NCBI GenBank assembly: GCA_918026815.1
Contig: CAKJVC010000150.1
Location: forward strand, 496,001-560,000
Origin: Chalara sp. BL73
Taxonomy: Eukaryota > Ascomycota > Leotiomycetes > Helotiales
Direction: 5' to 3'
DNA: 64,000 nucleotides
The notes beneath the pieces are model-generated. The model made no database searches. It was not told the DNA's origin and saw only the letters and a list, made by a program, of their open reading frames with translations. Both the position numbers and the translations under genes were made by a program. Position 1 is the stretch's first letter. Every line of letters starts with the position of its first letter. Positions 7,752 to 18,626 of the stretch are shown here, piece after piece.

Positions 7752-10391
7752 ATGACAAATTTCGAGTATAAGCCAATCAGTCTCAAAGGGCCTGCTTTTC
7801 GCCTTCTCCGAGTGCTCAAAGGCTTTCACGACGACCCTATTTATTGCCAGCTTTTTGAGTCAAAGATCCCCTTATCAGAAGATATCAGCAATTACGCGGC
7901 TTTATCTTACACATGGGGAAACACATCTAGACCATGTGATTTAATTATCAATGGCAGCAAAATGGCAGTCACCAAAAATGTATATCTTGCACTTCGGGAT
8001 CTCCGATACCGAGAAAAAGACCGGATCCTTTGGGTTGATGCTCTTTCTATTAATCAAAGCGATAAGAATGAACAAGGACAGCAAGTTCAGCAGATGGGAA
8101 CTATTTATAGCAAAGCTGAACGGGTAATTATCTGGTTAGGCGAGGCTACGTATGATACAGACTATGTTATGTATTATATGAAGCAGCTAGAGGAAAAGGG
8201 TATCAAACACACTTCTGGTAACCAGCACCGCCAGGAAATTTCACACAAGCAGTGGGTCGATATCTGGTCAACAGTAATACGCGACCTGAGGCCTCACCAG
8301 AGGGACCTTTTGGTCGAAGGCCTACAGTCGCTTCTTCATCGAAACTGGTTTAAAAGAGTCTGGGTTATACAAGAAACTGGTAATGCGCGAGCCGCTGACA
8401 TTGTTTGCGGTAGCAAATTTGTTTCAGCAAGCATTTTTGCTCTTATGCCATCTTTACTAAAGATCACCCCAGAACTCCACTGCCAATCTATTATTGATAT
8501 TATGCCAGGTTCTCTCCGGGATAGCTCATGGTGGGCTCAAAAGCGGGATCTCTATACAATGCTGAGTAAATTCCGCAACAGTGAAGCGACTGACCCTCGA
8601 GATAAAATTTATGCGTTACTAGGCATATCTTCAGATACATGCGACACTGACTTTCTGAAAGCAGACTATGGAAAAGATCTTCAAGATGTTGTTTTCAATA
8701 CTACTTCATTTTTGTTTAACTTTAATAAGTTAAATACTCGCCGTTTCTTTGACTGGACATTGCCACAGTTCTTAGGAAAATTAGATAAACTTCCTGTTGA
8801 AGTACTTAAGTGTGCAATGAATGCTGGACACGAGTGGGCTGTACAGGACGGCCACGAGGCAGTTGTGAAGCTGCTGCTCGAGAGAGGCGCGGAGCTCGAG
8901 ACCAAGAATAATGATGGTCGGACGCCACTGTCATGGGCTGCAAGGTATGGGCATGGGGCGGTTGTGAAGCTGCTGCTCGAGAGAGGTGCAGAGCTCGAGA
9001 CTAGGGAACAACTTGGCCGGACGCCACTATCATGGGCTGCAGAGAATGGGTATAAGGCGGTTGTAAAGCTACTACTGGAGAGAGGCGCAGAGCTTGAGAC
9101 TAAGAGTGATGCTGGTTGGACGCCGCTGTTATATACTGCAAAAAGTGGGCACGAGGCGATTATGAAGCTGCTGCTTGAAAAAGGCGCGGGGTTTGAGATC
9201 AAGAGTAATGATGGTCGGACGCCGCTGTCATGGGCTGCAAGGTATGGGCATGAAGCGGCTGTGAAGCTACTGCTCGAGAGAGGCGCGGAGCTCGAGATTA
9301 AGGATAACGATGGTCGCTCGCCGCTGTTATGGGCCGCAGAGAATGGGCACGAGGCGGCCATGAAGCTGCTACTTGAGAGAGGCGCGGGGATTGAGATTAA
9401 GGATAATGACGGTCGGACGCCGCTGTTATGGGCTGCGAAGAATGGGCACGAGGCGGTTGTGAAGCTACTGCTTAAGAGAGCTGCGGGGCTCGAGATTAAG
9501 GATAATGATGGTCGCACGCCGCTGTCATGGGCTGCAGAGAATGGGCATAAGGGGGTTATAAAGTCGCTATTCGAGAGAGGGGTGGGGCTCGAGATTAAGA
9601 GTAATAATGGTCGGACACCGCTGTCATGGGCTGCAGGGCATGGGCATGAGGCGGCTGTGAAGCTGCTGCTCGAGAGAGGTGCGGAGCTTGAGACTAGGGA
9701 ACAACTTGGCCGGACGCCACTGTCACGGGCTGCAGAGAATGGGTATGAGGCGGTTGTAAAACTACTACTGGAGAGAGGCGCAAAGCTTGAGACTAAGAGT
9801 GATGCTGGTTGGACGCCGCTGTTATATACTGCAAAGAGTGGGCACAATGCAGTTATGGAGCTACTGCTTGAGAAAGGCGCGAAGCTTGAGATCAAGAGTA
9901 ATGATGGTCGGACGCCGCTGTCATGGGCTGCAAGGTATGGGCATGAAGCGGCTGTGAAGCTACTGCTCGAGAGAGGCGCAGAGCTCGAGACTAAGGGTAT
10001 CTTTAATCGGACGCCGCTATTATGGGCTGCAGAGAAGGGGCACGAGGCGGTTGTGAAGCTGCTACTTGAGAAAGGCTCAGAGCTCGAGGCCGAGGATAAT
10101 TTTAGTCGGACGCCACTGTCATATACTGTAGAGAATGGGCACGAGGCACTTGTAACGCTACTGCTCCAGAAAGGCGCGAGGCTCGAGATCAAGAGTAATG
10201 ATGGTCGGACGCCACTGTCATATGCTGCAACAAATGGGCATGAGGCAGTTATGAAGCTGCTATTCGAGAGAGGCGCGGAGCTCGAGACCATGGATAAATT
10301 TCGTCAGACGCCGCTATTATGGGCTATAAAGGGGGGGCACGAGGCGGTGGTAAAGCTGCTGCTGGAGCAACACACTAAGAAACCCCAATAA
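7752..10391 (+). CDS. HET-domain protein with C-terminal ankyrin repeats
   Basis: A single exon of 879 residues. Residues about 45-215 are a HET (heterokaryon incompatibility) domain: YAALSYTWG, then ILWVDALSINQ, QQMGTIYSKAERVIIWLGE and RNWFKRVWVIQE. A linker with DPRDKIYALLGI, usual after HET domains, follows. From residue 366 to the end there are 15 full 33-residue ankyrin repeats of the type GHEAVVKLLLERGAELE plus a partial sixteenth. The repeats are nearly identical in DNA, and the REQL-SDAG-SNDG triplet occurs twice, 693 bp (seven repeats) apart. HET domains trigger cell death on non-self contact in known cases; the ankyrins would be the sensing part. No frameshift or stop, unlike the other immune-type genes here. 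The specificity is unknown. Confidence 0.92.
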   Translation: MTNFEYKPISLKGPAFRLLRVLKGFHDDPIYCQLFESKIPLSEDISNYAALSYTWGNTSRPCDLIINGSKMAVTKNVYLALRDLRYREKDRILWVDALSINQSDKNEQGQQVQQMGTIYSKAERVIIWLGEATYDTDYVMYYMKQLEEKGIKHTSGNQHRQEISHKQWVDIWSTVIRDLRPHQRDLLVEGLQSLLHRNWFKRVWVIQETGNARAADIVCGSKFVSASIFALMPSLLKITPELHCQSIIDIMPGSLRDSSWWAQKRDLYTMLSKFRNSEATDPRDKIYALLGISSDTCDTDFLKADYGKDLQDVVFNTTSFLFNFNKLNTRRFFDWTLPQFLGKLDKLPVEVLKCAMNAGHEWAVQDGHEAVVKLLLERGAELETKNNDGRTPLSWAARYGHGAVVKLLLERGAELETREQLGRTPLSWAAENGYKAVVKLLLERGAELETKSDAGWTPLLYTAKSGHEAIMKLLLEKGAGFEIKSNDGRTPLSWAARYGHEAAVKLLLERGAELEIKDNDGRSPLLWAAENGHEAAMKLLLERGAGIEIKDNDGRTPLLWAAKNGHEAVVKLLLKRAAGLEIKDNDGRTPLSWAAENGHKGVIKSLFERGVGLEIKSNNGRTPLSWAAGHGHEAAVKLLLERGAELETREQLGRTPLSRAAENGYEAVVKLLLERGAKLETKSDAGWTPLLYTAKSGHNAVMELLLEKGAKLEIKSNDGRTPLSWAARYGHEAAVKLLLERGAELETKGIFNRTPLLWAAEKGHEAVVKLLLEKGSELEAEDNFSRTPLSYTVENGHEALVTLLLQKGARLEIKSNDGRTPLSYAATNGHEAVMKLLFERGAELETMDKFRQTPLLWAIKGGHEAVVKLLLEQHTKKPQ

Positions 10392-11424
10392 TTTATAGTC
10401 ACAATCGCAGTGGATTTGAGTCTACACTATACGATGTGTTCTCCAGAGCTTTGCCTTTGTAAGTTTGAAGTTGAAGACTTTGGCTAGGGCTATTGAGGGG
10501 AGTGGAAGCTGGGGAGAAGGAAGGAGGTAAGAAGGTTGATGAATGTTAATGTTTTATTACTTACTACGAAATCTGCCTGTGTAGCCAATCGTTGCCGACG
10601 TCAGCTATACAGATGCTCAGGCTCTAGCCTCGTGTTAGCTTGTAGCTGTTCAAGACTGGCTGACACAAGGCTAAGCTGCGCGTCGGCGAGCGAACACCAA
10701 ATCAGCGCCAGCGTCTAATACTACCAATAGCACAACATTGTTGCTGAATTATACGACTTCACACGCATCAGAAGACTCAAAGTGACTCTAACTTATACAC
10801 TTGATGTAACCCTCGTCGTCACCATCACTCTCACCGAGTCCCTTATCGCAATAGCCACTTATGAACTGAAATATTATCACGGCCTGACCGTACACAAATA
10901 TACCCCCACCTCCTCCTTGCATAACATATCGTGTCATTCACGCCGAATCCTCGGGTGTGTTATTGCCGAGGAAGGCATTCATGCCGGCTATAGTACCTAC
11001 TCTAGGCCCTCTTAATAGCCTTGAAATATCAACAACCGGGAAAAGGGACATTGTTTTAATGATAATCGACATCGATAAGGCACTGGAATACGGAGATATT
11101 ACATTCCACGCAAGGGATCTTGGGAGATCCTTTGGCCACGCGGATTGTACAAAATGGATATGGGAGTATCTATTCCTTAATCGAATATCTTGGCAGGGCG
11201 TTGTCTGTGGTGTATCTCTCAATGATATCCTCGATCGTGGTCTTTGAAATGTTCCTTGCCTTCTCCAAAATCACTGCCTCCACTAAGCTAGAACAGCTAC
11301 ATGAGAATATCATGTCCGATTTTTTTTAATGAAAGAGCAGCAATGCCACCGGGCTTTCAATCTTGAAACAGGATCTTGGCAGGCTTGAGCCTAGTTTTTA
11401 TTCGGCGGCTTGGTCGCTTTCTTT
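10392..11424. other. Intergenic, possible further decayed transposon sequence
   Basis: No supported gene. The stretch from about 10950 to 11420 continues downstream of the pogo relic on the minus strand and may be its decayed remainder, but no catalytic DDE block could be read. Confidence 0.35.
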
Positions 11425-11680
11425 ATCGAGGAACACTGGTGGGGGATACTATAGCGAAGGACAGTAAATACTTGATTCGCACAGGGTTCCCGAGATCAGC
11501 CATTAGTTTCAAATACTTTTCGAAAGCTTTCTTCTCCGGCGGAGTGAAATACTATTGGCCTGGGTTCTCTTCTTTCGAGCGCTGCTCATAACGACGATGA
11601 TACAGGGTAGTCTGAGGGACGCCACTGCGTTTTGATGTGGCATCGTGTGTTCGAGGCTCTCCCGGCAGGGAGACCTCTGC
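11425..11680 (-). pseudogene. Pogo-type (DDE_1) transposase N-terminal helix-turn-helix relic
   Basis: Read on the minus strand, SLPGEPRTHDATSKRSGVPQ and TTLYHRRYEQRSKEE are followed, after an in-frame TAG (11552-11554), by YFTPPEKKAFEKYLKLMADL and GNPVRIKYLLSFAIV. This matches the layout of fungal pogo/Fot1 transposases: a psq helix-turn-helix, then a CENP-B-type second helix-turn-helix that opens with LTPxEEKALxxYL. The TAG fits a CAG-to-TAG change. Frame is lost after about 11425 and no DDE core was found. A dead fragment. Confidence 0.55.
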
Positions 11681-11899
11681 CAGGACTTTATGGCGCGGTC
11701 GCTCATAAGGGATGATATTTGTCTTCTCCACAGCCATGATATTATGATTTTCACACGTAGATTCCCGTCTATATATTTCATCGCTGCTGCCCTCGGGCCC
11801 ATATCCAGTTCGGAGGTGGGGATGAACCATCCCAAACCCAAGGGAGGTACAGCATCCTACTTTATCGGGAAAATGCGTGATATGCACTGCCTCGATCCG

Positions 11900-12531
11900 A
11901 ATTTGCTACTACTTCAAACTGGACTTGTGTTAATACTTCAATCAAGAGCCGAGATGACTTGAACTCATACAAGGGAGGCTGAATGTGTGGGAGAATCAAG
12001 TGACCGAGGTGGCCGTGCCAAAACACTTATCGAAATTTGAAACCACGGTCTCCAACCGGAGTGAAAAGTTCTAGAATGCTTACATAACGCTCTCACCCTA
12101 GTAGGCAGGCTCTTTTGCCTTTAGTGGGGAGGCTCTCGTAAGTGGATAAGGCAAGGTAAAGAACGAATTGCCCTCGATATCATGAACTTTATAGGATGAC
12201 GCCGGGTATCCTTAGGTAATAACGTGCAAAATCTAGACATTGTAAATGATACATTAACAACGCGCCTTAGTTATGTCCCTGCTTTTTATCTCAGAGCCAA
12301 GAGTGTGATCTAAGTCAGAGGTATGTTTCCCCAAGCTTACCTATCCATCAGCTATTGGAATAAGGTTGAGACTCGGTATTCCTTCCAGTTGAGGTGCGAA
12401 GGGATGGTAAAAGCATATTCTCTCTGATTTTTAGAACCTTTCAAGCCAATTGTTCCACTAACATGCAGACAAATAAATACAGGGCAGACATAGCCTCACC
12501 AGTGTCCCAGAATCTCGCTGATATCGATAGG
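11900..12531. other. Intergenic, nothing recognised
   Basis: Both strands carry many stops in all frames. No repeat, RNA gene or splice-supported exon was found. Confidence 0.4.
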
Positions 12532-12726
12532 TGTTGGTATGTTAAGTGACGTGAAAGTGATTGTGTAGGTCCTGAATCGATGGAGGAGTGAATAGGGGAT
12601 CCATTCGCTCACATGACCTACCTGTAGCATATAAAAGAACGCACTGTAGTAGTAGCAACAACCATACACAATTTTACCACATTCTACTAACCGGCAACTA
12701 CGTAACAAGTACGCGGCGTTGCTACA
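12532..12726 (+). mobile_element. LTR-like repeat, copy 2
   Basis: It starts TGTTGGTATGTTAAGTGACG and ends GTTGCTACA, 195 bp, closely matching 5954-6157. The same tggagtggtacctca follows both copies, so the element extends beyond the putative LTR. Flanks atagg and aatgg do not match, so no target duplication. No coding sequence follows. Confidence 0.5.
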
Positions 12727-12853
12727 AATGGAGTGGTACCTCAGCTATATAACCGATAATTCCATGTTTGGCTGAAAGCCTATTCCTAATTCCTTTTTAA
12801 AACAGAAATTCCCCGAGTAGGATAGATACTACGTGTTCCTCCGAAGACTTTGT

Positions 12854-13630
12854 TCAATGAGGTGCCACAGAAGAGATATCAGAAACTGGGGCGGGTGCCA
12901 GAAACTTCCCTATAAAGCCCAGGACCGTCACAAACTAAATACTCGTGAGTATTCTTGCGAGAACGACTGTTGTGACAAGAGATAGTGAAGGCGAAGGGAT
13001 ATGGTAGACTTACGACCTGATCGGCAATTCTAAAAGGGGTTCCTACCACCGGATAGGTATCGCCGTCGTAAAATACTCTCATCGCCAACCAGAAGCCCGG
13101 ATCTCCGTTTTGGTTGAGGTCTCGGAGAAATCTAGAGGTTATATGAATTATTAGTATCTAAATTGTATGTTCTTGTTCTGCCCTTTTTGGCGCAACAGCA
13201 CCAAAAAAAGGGAAGAGGATCGAAACCCCGAGGGGGCGGGGGAAGCAAACGCGGAGATTCAAACTTACGCTTCCTTGAATTCTCCACTGGGGTTGGTGGT
13301 CTCTTTCAAAGTAGGCCTGATACCCTTGATGGCTTTGATTCCGTGGACCTGTTTTCTCGGAATATGGACTTCGCCGTCGCTAGGTTGAAATATCCTGCTT
13401 TTACCGTTGATCACCGCCTCGAACCTCCCTTCGAGGACGGTCCAGTACTCGTCGTGGTATTTGTGCCAATGGTTTGGCACCTCGAAAAACGAGTCAGGTT
13501 CTCCGTCGTAGCTTACTTCGGTCCAATGGCTGCCCGGTGTACCACTCTTCTTCTTATCCTCATCGATGAAAACTCGAACAAGGCAACCTTTGCCGGCTAC
13601 TATTGGCTCAGTTTCTCTGATATTCGTCAT
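12854..13630 (-). CDS. Cupin-domain protein
   Basis: Three exons: 13630-13269, 13131-13014 and 12934-12854, giving 186 residues. Intron 1 has donor GTAAGT and acceptor CTCTAG; intron 2 has donor GTAAGT and acceptor TATTTAG. The first exon holds the cupin metal-binding block NHWHKYHDEYWTVLEGR and the second cupin block VHIPRKQVHGIKA. Exon 2 has FWLAMRVFYDGDTYPVVGTP and exon 3 a hydrophobic FVTVLGFIGKFL. This layout is common in fungal small cupins annotated only as cupin_2 proteins. A metal ion is expected, but the reaction and substrate are not known. The frame is intact and the long opposite-strand frame is its shadow. Confidence 0.85.
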
Positions 13631-14064
13631 TGTAGGACAGAGTGGTTTAATAAATGTTGGCTTGTTGTTGTACAGATGAAGGACAAATGCGAGGAGGATT
13701 ACATTGATTTCATTTATGGGTATTGGAACGCCATCTTTAATCCTAACCCCGGTGCGGGTAAATGATTTATTATGGTGAACTCAAGCTTTCGGCTTTTGGC
13801 AGCCTCCGAGAGAGCGAATAGCTTGGCGCCGAAGTGTTACGTGCAGGTAACAAGTTTATGCCTTCGAGGCCTGAGGCTCGGTAAGTTCGCTTACATAGAG
13901 AACCCATGGGATAACGGATCATGTGATGGATCATGGATCGTAGCCATGATCCATGATCCAACCCACGAAGGTCCTGTGCTTGACTGAAAAGCTTGCTTCA
14001 TGTGAAATTACTTAGCTAGCTGTACTCCGTGAAATATCCGTAAACTGTAAATGCCACCCGTAAA
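13631..14064. other. Intergenic with an interrupted palindrome
   Basis: Around 13911-13965 the sequence ggatcatgtgatggatcatg is followed by catgatccatgatcca, an imperfect inverted repeat of GATCATG/CATGATC units. Otherwise nothing recognised. Confidence 0.4.
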
Positions 14065-14322
14065 TGTAACAACTCAAGGCGAACAGGGATCTCGATCCGT
14101 AGATCTCAGTGAGAAGGACTCAAAGGTGTGAATGACTGTCAATTGTTATAACTAAGAGAACAAGCTACAGACAGAAGGGAAGGAAAGCAGTGCTTTATAT
14201 AGAGGGGACTGGCCAGGGCCAGCGTAAGCGAGCCCTGTGGCGCCAGAAGCCAAGCTCCAAAAGGCCGAGCCCTGCAGAGTCAGGAGCCAAGCTCCAAGCG
14301 AGAAAAGGCCAGGGCCGTGACA
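14065..14322 (+). mobile_element. Solo LTR of the TGTAACAACT family (258 bp)
   Basis: It starts TGTAACAACTCAAGGCGAAC and ends GGCCAGGGCCGTGACA, with the central gaacaagctacagacag block and a tatata box. Flanks are gtaaa and ccaag, so no duplication is preserved. The pogo relic lies immediately to its right. Confidence 0.8.
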
Positions 14323-14579
14323 CCAAGCTTGGATTGGGAAGCAATACATCGATACAAAACGCATACAACCCGGCATGGAAAGTTGCATATGCTCTGAATA
14401 GTTTAGCTGGGCCTGGTCTGCTAAATCCATATAACAAGGAGCAACAACCAGAAGGCGCAAACTTGTTCGCAAGTCTAACAACCAGATACGTGTGAATAAT
14501 AATCTCTGGGCAACACTCGAAATAGCAGCCCCGCCTGAGAAAGGAATCAAACAGCTCGCCGAATTGAAGCATGCGACAG

Positions 14580-15236
14580 CCGGAAGTTCAGCTCGGCGAG
14601 CAAAACTCCACACAATTTTAGAATATAAAGGGCAGGAGCTTGAAAGCCTGCGCGTAGCTTACAACCAATGGAAACTCCCCGCTGAACTAACTATCCCGAG
14701 GGCCGATGAGATAAAGGTAGGTTCTTATCATCAAGACGAAGTACCACCAACGCCTGTGATGCCGGTGTCAGCAGAGGGTCTTGCGTCGCTGTATAATCTG
14801 ATCAAACAGGATGCTCATACGCTTAACGAGACGGGTCTACAACGCTTGGAGGCATGTGCGGGAGCTTGCCAATGCCGCCCGGATATCCTTTGCCGAACGT
14901 GCCCTCCTCCGTGATCAAAATCAGATGTTGACCAGAATGAACAACGAAGTTAAGGTTCGCCAATCAACCAAGGCAGTCGTGCTAGGGCAGGGGCAGGGGA
15001 GGGTAATGAGCTTTGAGGACATCGAGGCGGCGCGAGCAGCGCGAGCAGCGCGGGCTGCGAAGAAGGTCATCAAGGGCAAGGGGAAACTCGGTCCGAAGCG
15101 TAAGAGTGCTGCGGTAGAGGCAGAGGAGCCAGAGGCAGACTCGGAGCCAGAAGTGGCGCGTGTTGCGGAAGAGGTCACAAACGGCAGGAGAGAGCGTGGT
15201 CGGAAGCGTAAGATTGCTGCGCGAGAGGCAGATGAG

Positions 15237-15267
<31 letters not shown>

Positions 15268-15325
15268 TAGAAGTGGCGCGGATGATCGAAGCGCCAAAGC
15301 TATGGACGGCACCCGTTGCGCTGAT
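14580..15325 (+). pseudogene. Pogo-type transposase C-terminal region, relic
   Basis: In one frame: PAELTIPRADEIKVGSYHQD, TPVMPVSAEGLASLYNLIKQ and DAHTLNETG. After a shift near 14850: ELANAARISFAERALLRDQN, EVKVRQSTKAVVLG and MSFEDIEAARAARAA. Then come two basic GRKRK/GPKRK blocks separated by acidic stretches and a hexanucleotide repeat (gagcca) encoding alternating Glu-Pro. This is the characteristic tail of fungal pogo/DDE_1 transposases and ends near APVA-like residues. The catalytic domain upstream is missing, and the solo LTR at 14065-14322 borders what remains. The basic blocks could be nuclear localisation or AT-hook-like sequences in the living element. Confidence 0.65.
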
Positions 15326-16191
15326 GATATGAGACTGTTGCACGAAAGAATAAATAATTGTTTCTCACTTCCTTTGGTTCGGATTTGGTTTTTGGAGGCG
15401 GGAGGTGATATTATACAATCGTACACAATTAATATTCGTAGCATTCTCGGCGCAATACATGAGTTATATACACCTATAGGTCTATCAGCGAGCAGGCTTT
15501 GTGTCAAGGCCAGATCGTCTAACTTAACACGTTTATAAACATCTCTGAGTCTCCCTAACTTATCCCTCTCAGCTGCCAAACCGTTCCATCTCCGACGATC
15601 CTGCGTGGCTTTCTTGACCTGACGACATCTCGGCACTGCGAGGACCTTCTTCCCTGTGTATCCTGTTCGGTCTATTTGAAACGAGAGGGCGTTGCTGGCG
15701 AATGCTCCTCTATCATTATCCACTTCAATTACGCTGATTGCTAGCACCTCTGGGTTTGGATCATCCATTCACTCTAACAGTTTTCTTCCCTCCATTGCCC
15801 ATCCCAAATACTCGCCTCGCACAGCTGGAATACCGTCAGCCTGCTTATCCTCCTCGCCATATAATGCCCGATGTGTAAGGCTCGTGAGCTCTAACCCTCC
15901 CGGCTGCGGGAAAATCACAACGTCATGCCATGATGCCTTCGGAAGAAGCTTCTGAATCGACTCCAGCGGCCCTTGTATCTGAATTCTCAGCGGTGTAGTA
16001 GGTGATGGAGGATGGAGACAATGAGGCAGGTTGTGGACGCAGGGAGAAATAAAAAGCTCAAGAGCCATTGAGATCTGCGGGTCGCTTCTTAGTTGGGAGC
16101 TGAAGCAAAGTCGTGATGAGGCCGAAAACGCAGTGGAGCTGAGCTGAGCTGAAAATTTAACTTTCCGGGGACCAGTCATGTTCGTTGCCAT
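15175..16191 (-). pseudogene. Hypothetical protein with one in-frame TGA
   Basis: From the ATG at 16191 the frame reads MATN...KASWHDVVIFPQPGGLELTS, then GEYLGWAMEGRKLLE. A TGA follows at 15769-15771 and the same frame continues directly with MDDPNPEVLAISVIEVDNDR and a basic stretch (KKATQDRRRWNGLAAERDKL). The join looks like a single missense-to-stop change in an otherwise coherent protein. Beyond about 15400 the frame runs antisense through the pogo relic, so the native end was probably lost to that insertion. Family not recognised. A second reading, two separate short genes, is less likely because the frame and spacing are continuous. Confidence 0.45.
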
Positions 16192-16350
16192 GATGTGTAC
16201 ATGCTGAGCGACAGGCCAAACAGGATCGCTATCAACAACACCTTCTGCTGCCCAGAAACCAAAATTTTACAATGGGGACAATTTAAATTCCAACGGTCTT
16301 CTCTATAGCCACCGTTAAGGAAAGCTAGAGAGCTTTGCCGGGAAGATAGA

Positions 16351-18626
16351 TTACACATATAGTATACCCTTTTTAAGGCCCTCAAACGGATCCCTACCCT
16401 CGACAGCGAATACAGCATGAGGACGATCCGTCCTGACTTCCGCTCCGTTTACATAAGATCCAGATTTATCAACTAAATCTGTATTCTGCATCACCAGGTC
16501 ATATTTAGTCGCTCCAAACGTAACCTTCTGCTTTCTCAGCTTTTCCGATTTGGGATCCGCGCCAAGGCTGGCCCCAAAAGCAAGATCATCTAGGGACTTG
16601 CTCCGCGTCGTCAATAGGATAGACAAGAACCCAAGGTCTGCGCTCACGCCGTTTTGAAATAAGGACTTCATCCCCATAGCGATGGCTAGAAGTCCAAGTA
16701 GTAAAGCAAGACCATAAGTGAGTAACAAAGCCCTCTTGTCATACTTGAATACGTTCCGGAAAATATTCATCTCCAGATCCGGTGCAGCTACAGGCGTAAA
16801 ATATACTAGGTTATTCATCGCCAGAAGACTAACAGTCACATTGGCGTGCAGCTGCTCTAATAGCGGGCCAAGATTCTTCTTGGGCTTTCGGACGCCGTCC
16901 ACGGGCCAGGGAATATTCTCAACGAGCGCAGTGCCGTCCAATTCCGCTCCGTTGTTGACGAACCCAAGGTAGTATTCAATGAATCCCGCAAGATACCTGT
17001 ACAACGTCTGATGGATTGCAAAGTTGATGTAGTCTGCTTCGTTTGAACCAACCCACCCCGAAGCTCTGCTTTCTCCGACCACCACACCATAACGAGTACG
17101 ATTGAGAAGGCTTTTGAAGAAATTAGCTTTCATGGACCTTAACGAACGGAATTCTGTGCTTCATATATGCTAGGAAATAGTAAAATTAACGTTTTTATTT
17201 GGGCAGGGAAAACTTACGTTGTGTTGACTTCTACTTGTTGAACCGAATTGATATAGGTCCTCTTTAGATCAAATCGGGCATCCCACTGATCACATCTGTA
17301 GCTCAGGTTTGTCCACGCGTCCGCCGGTACGCTTTTTTTCTCCTGAAACTGAGCTCGCCAGTTCTCTGCGAGGTATTTATAGCGCACCCATATGTTTCCG
17401 TTCTCCCAAGGTTCCGTCTTGGATACAAAAGTAGAGTTACAGGCTCTAGGGTTGCTAGAAAGTTTCGTGCAAAAATCTGCAGATGAATTGCTAGCTTCAT
17501 ATAATATAGAACGTGGTGATGCGGCAAAAACTTCCCAAACTTCTGAACAGGTCGTGTAGGCTGTATTTTTAAGACCCTCTGGGCTACACCACGGTGACGA
17601 GGTGTCGTACGGATCCATCTCAGCGCACTGATAGGTCGGACCAACAAAAGATTGCGTGAAAGTACAATTCTCTCCACAAGGCGACGGTGCTTGAACGATC
17701 TGGCCACCATACACAACTTCCGAGATCAGGGCTGTGAGACGATTTGTCGGCTTGGTGTATGCAGAGTATGTTTCACCAACGTCCTGTCGTCCGGATGCAG
17801 TTGATGATGACGATGACGATTGTCTTCTAAGCAATTTGTGTATTTCAGTCAAAGTATCGGTCCCGCGGTTTACTAACCTATTAGTCTCGGTTTGTGTTGA
17901 GGCCTCAATAATGTTGACTTCCTCTGGATTGGATATGTTCGCAGCTTGGGAAAAATTGAAGTTGTTGATTTGAATCGGTGGGGCTGGAACGACCTTCAAT
18001 TCCCGTGAAACCACAGAAAGGGATGCTGGTGCGAGAATCGGAATCAGTGGCGATATCCTATAATCGGCATATGCCTCATCAGTCTCTGGTCCATGCTTAA
18101 TGTGGTGTGCGGTGCGGGTCTAGGTCGCTCACCAAGCTAGCGCCGCAATCAGCATGGAAATTTTCGCATTTTTCAAGAGGCTGGTGGATAGGATACTGAG
18201 TGGATTCGAAGGAGCTGCAAAGAGCTTGCCAACATCGTCGAGGTAAAGAGAATTTCTTCTCAGGGATCTCCAAGTTTGTGGAGCGAAAGCAAGGCCCATT
18301 GAAATCGAAAATAGTATCTGGAACACGTTGGCAAATGCAATTCCAGCTCGTATCTTCCACTACATTATTCATATCCGATAAGTCAGCTGGCGTTCATACT
18401 CTCTTCTGTTCTTCCTTGTTGCACTTTGCTAACATCAACTTACACTCTGGTCTGTCGCTGGCTGGCCATCTAGCCGCGCGTAGTACAGATGATGGCCTAC
18501 CGCAAGCATTACAAGTATAATATAGCAACAAATCATCTTCGTTGGACTCTGCCAATGAACACGCCCTGGCATTAGCTCACCATCGGCAGAGTCTCTCCCC
18601 TCATTTTGCTTTTGCTTCTCTGCCAT
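16351..18626 (-). CDS. Fungal polytopic membrane protein with large ectodomain (paralogue 1)
   Basis: Four exons (18626-18444, 18359-18133, 18057-17218, 17137-16351) give 678 residues. Introns of 84, 75 and 80 nt have donors GTAAGT, GTGAGC and GTAAGT. Helix 1 is MICCYIILVMLAVGHHLYYA (31-50). A second hydrophobic region, AGIAFANVFQILFSISMGLA, follows the first junction, and a third near LAWISPLIPILAP. A long Ser/Cys-containing outside domain has Cys pairs (PSPCGENCTFT) and Asn glycosylation sites. The last helix is LLLTYGLALLLGLLAIAMGM, before a cytosolic tail. The layout equals that of 50766-48594. Such proteins are frequent in Leotiomycetes but have no known function; some carry misleading enzyme names. 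An alternative start is an in-frame ATG at 18650. Confidence 0.85.

Noticed and set aside
8681..10291. 536-codon open frame on the minus strand
   Set aside because: It runs antisense through the ankyrin repeats and is repetitive only because they are. The plus strand has a clear HET-ankyrin protein.
5954..12726. A complete LTR retrotransposon bounded by the two LTR-like repeats
   Set aside because: No gag, reverse transcriptase or integrase lies between them. The HET-ankyrin gene does, and both copies have the same downstream flank.
13163..13765. 200-codon plus-strand frame
   Set aside because: It is the complement of the cupin gene, whose motifs and two introns are on the minus strand.
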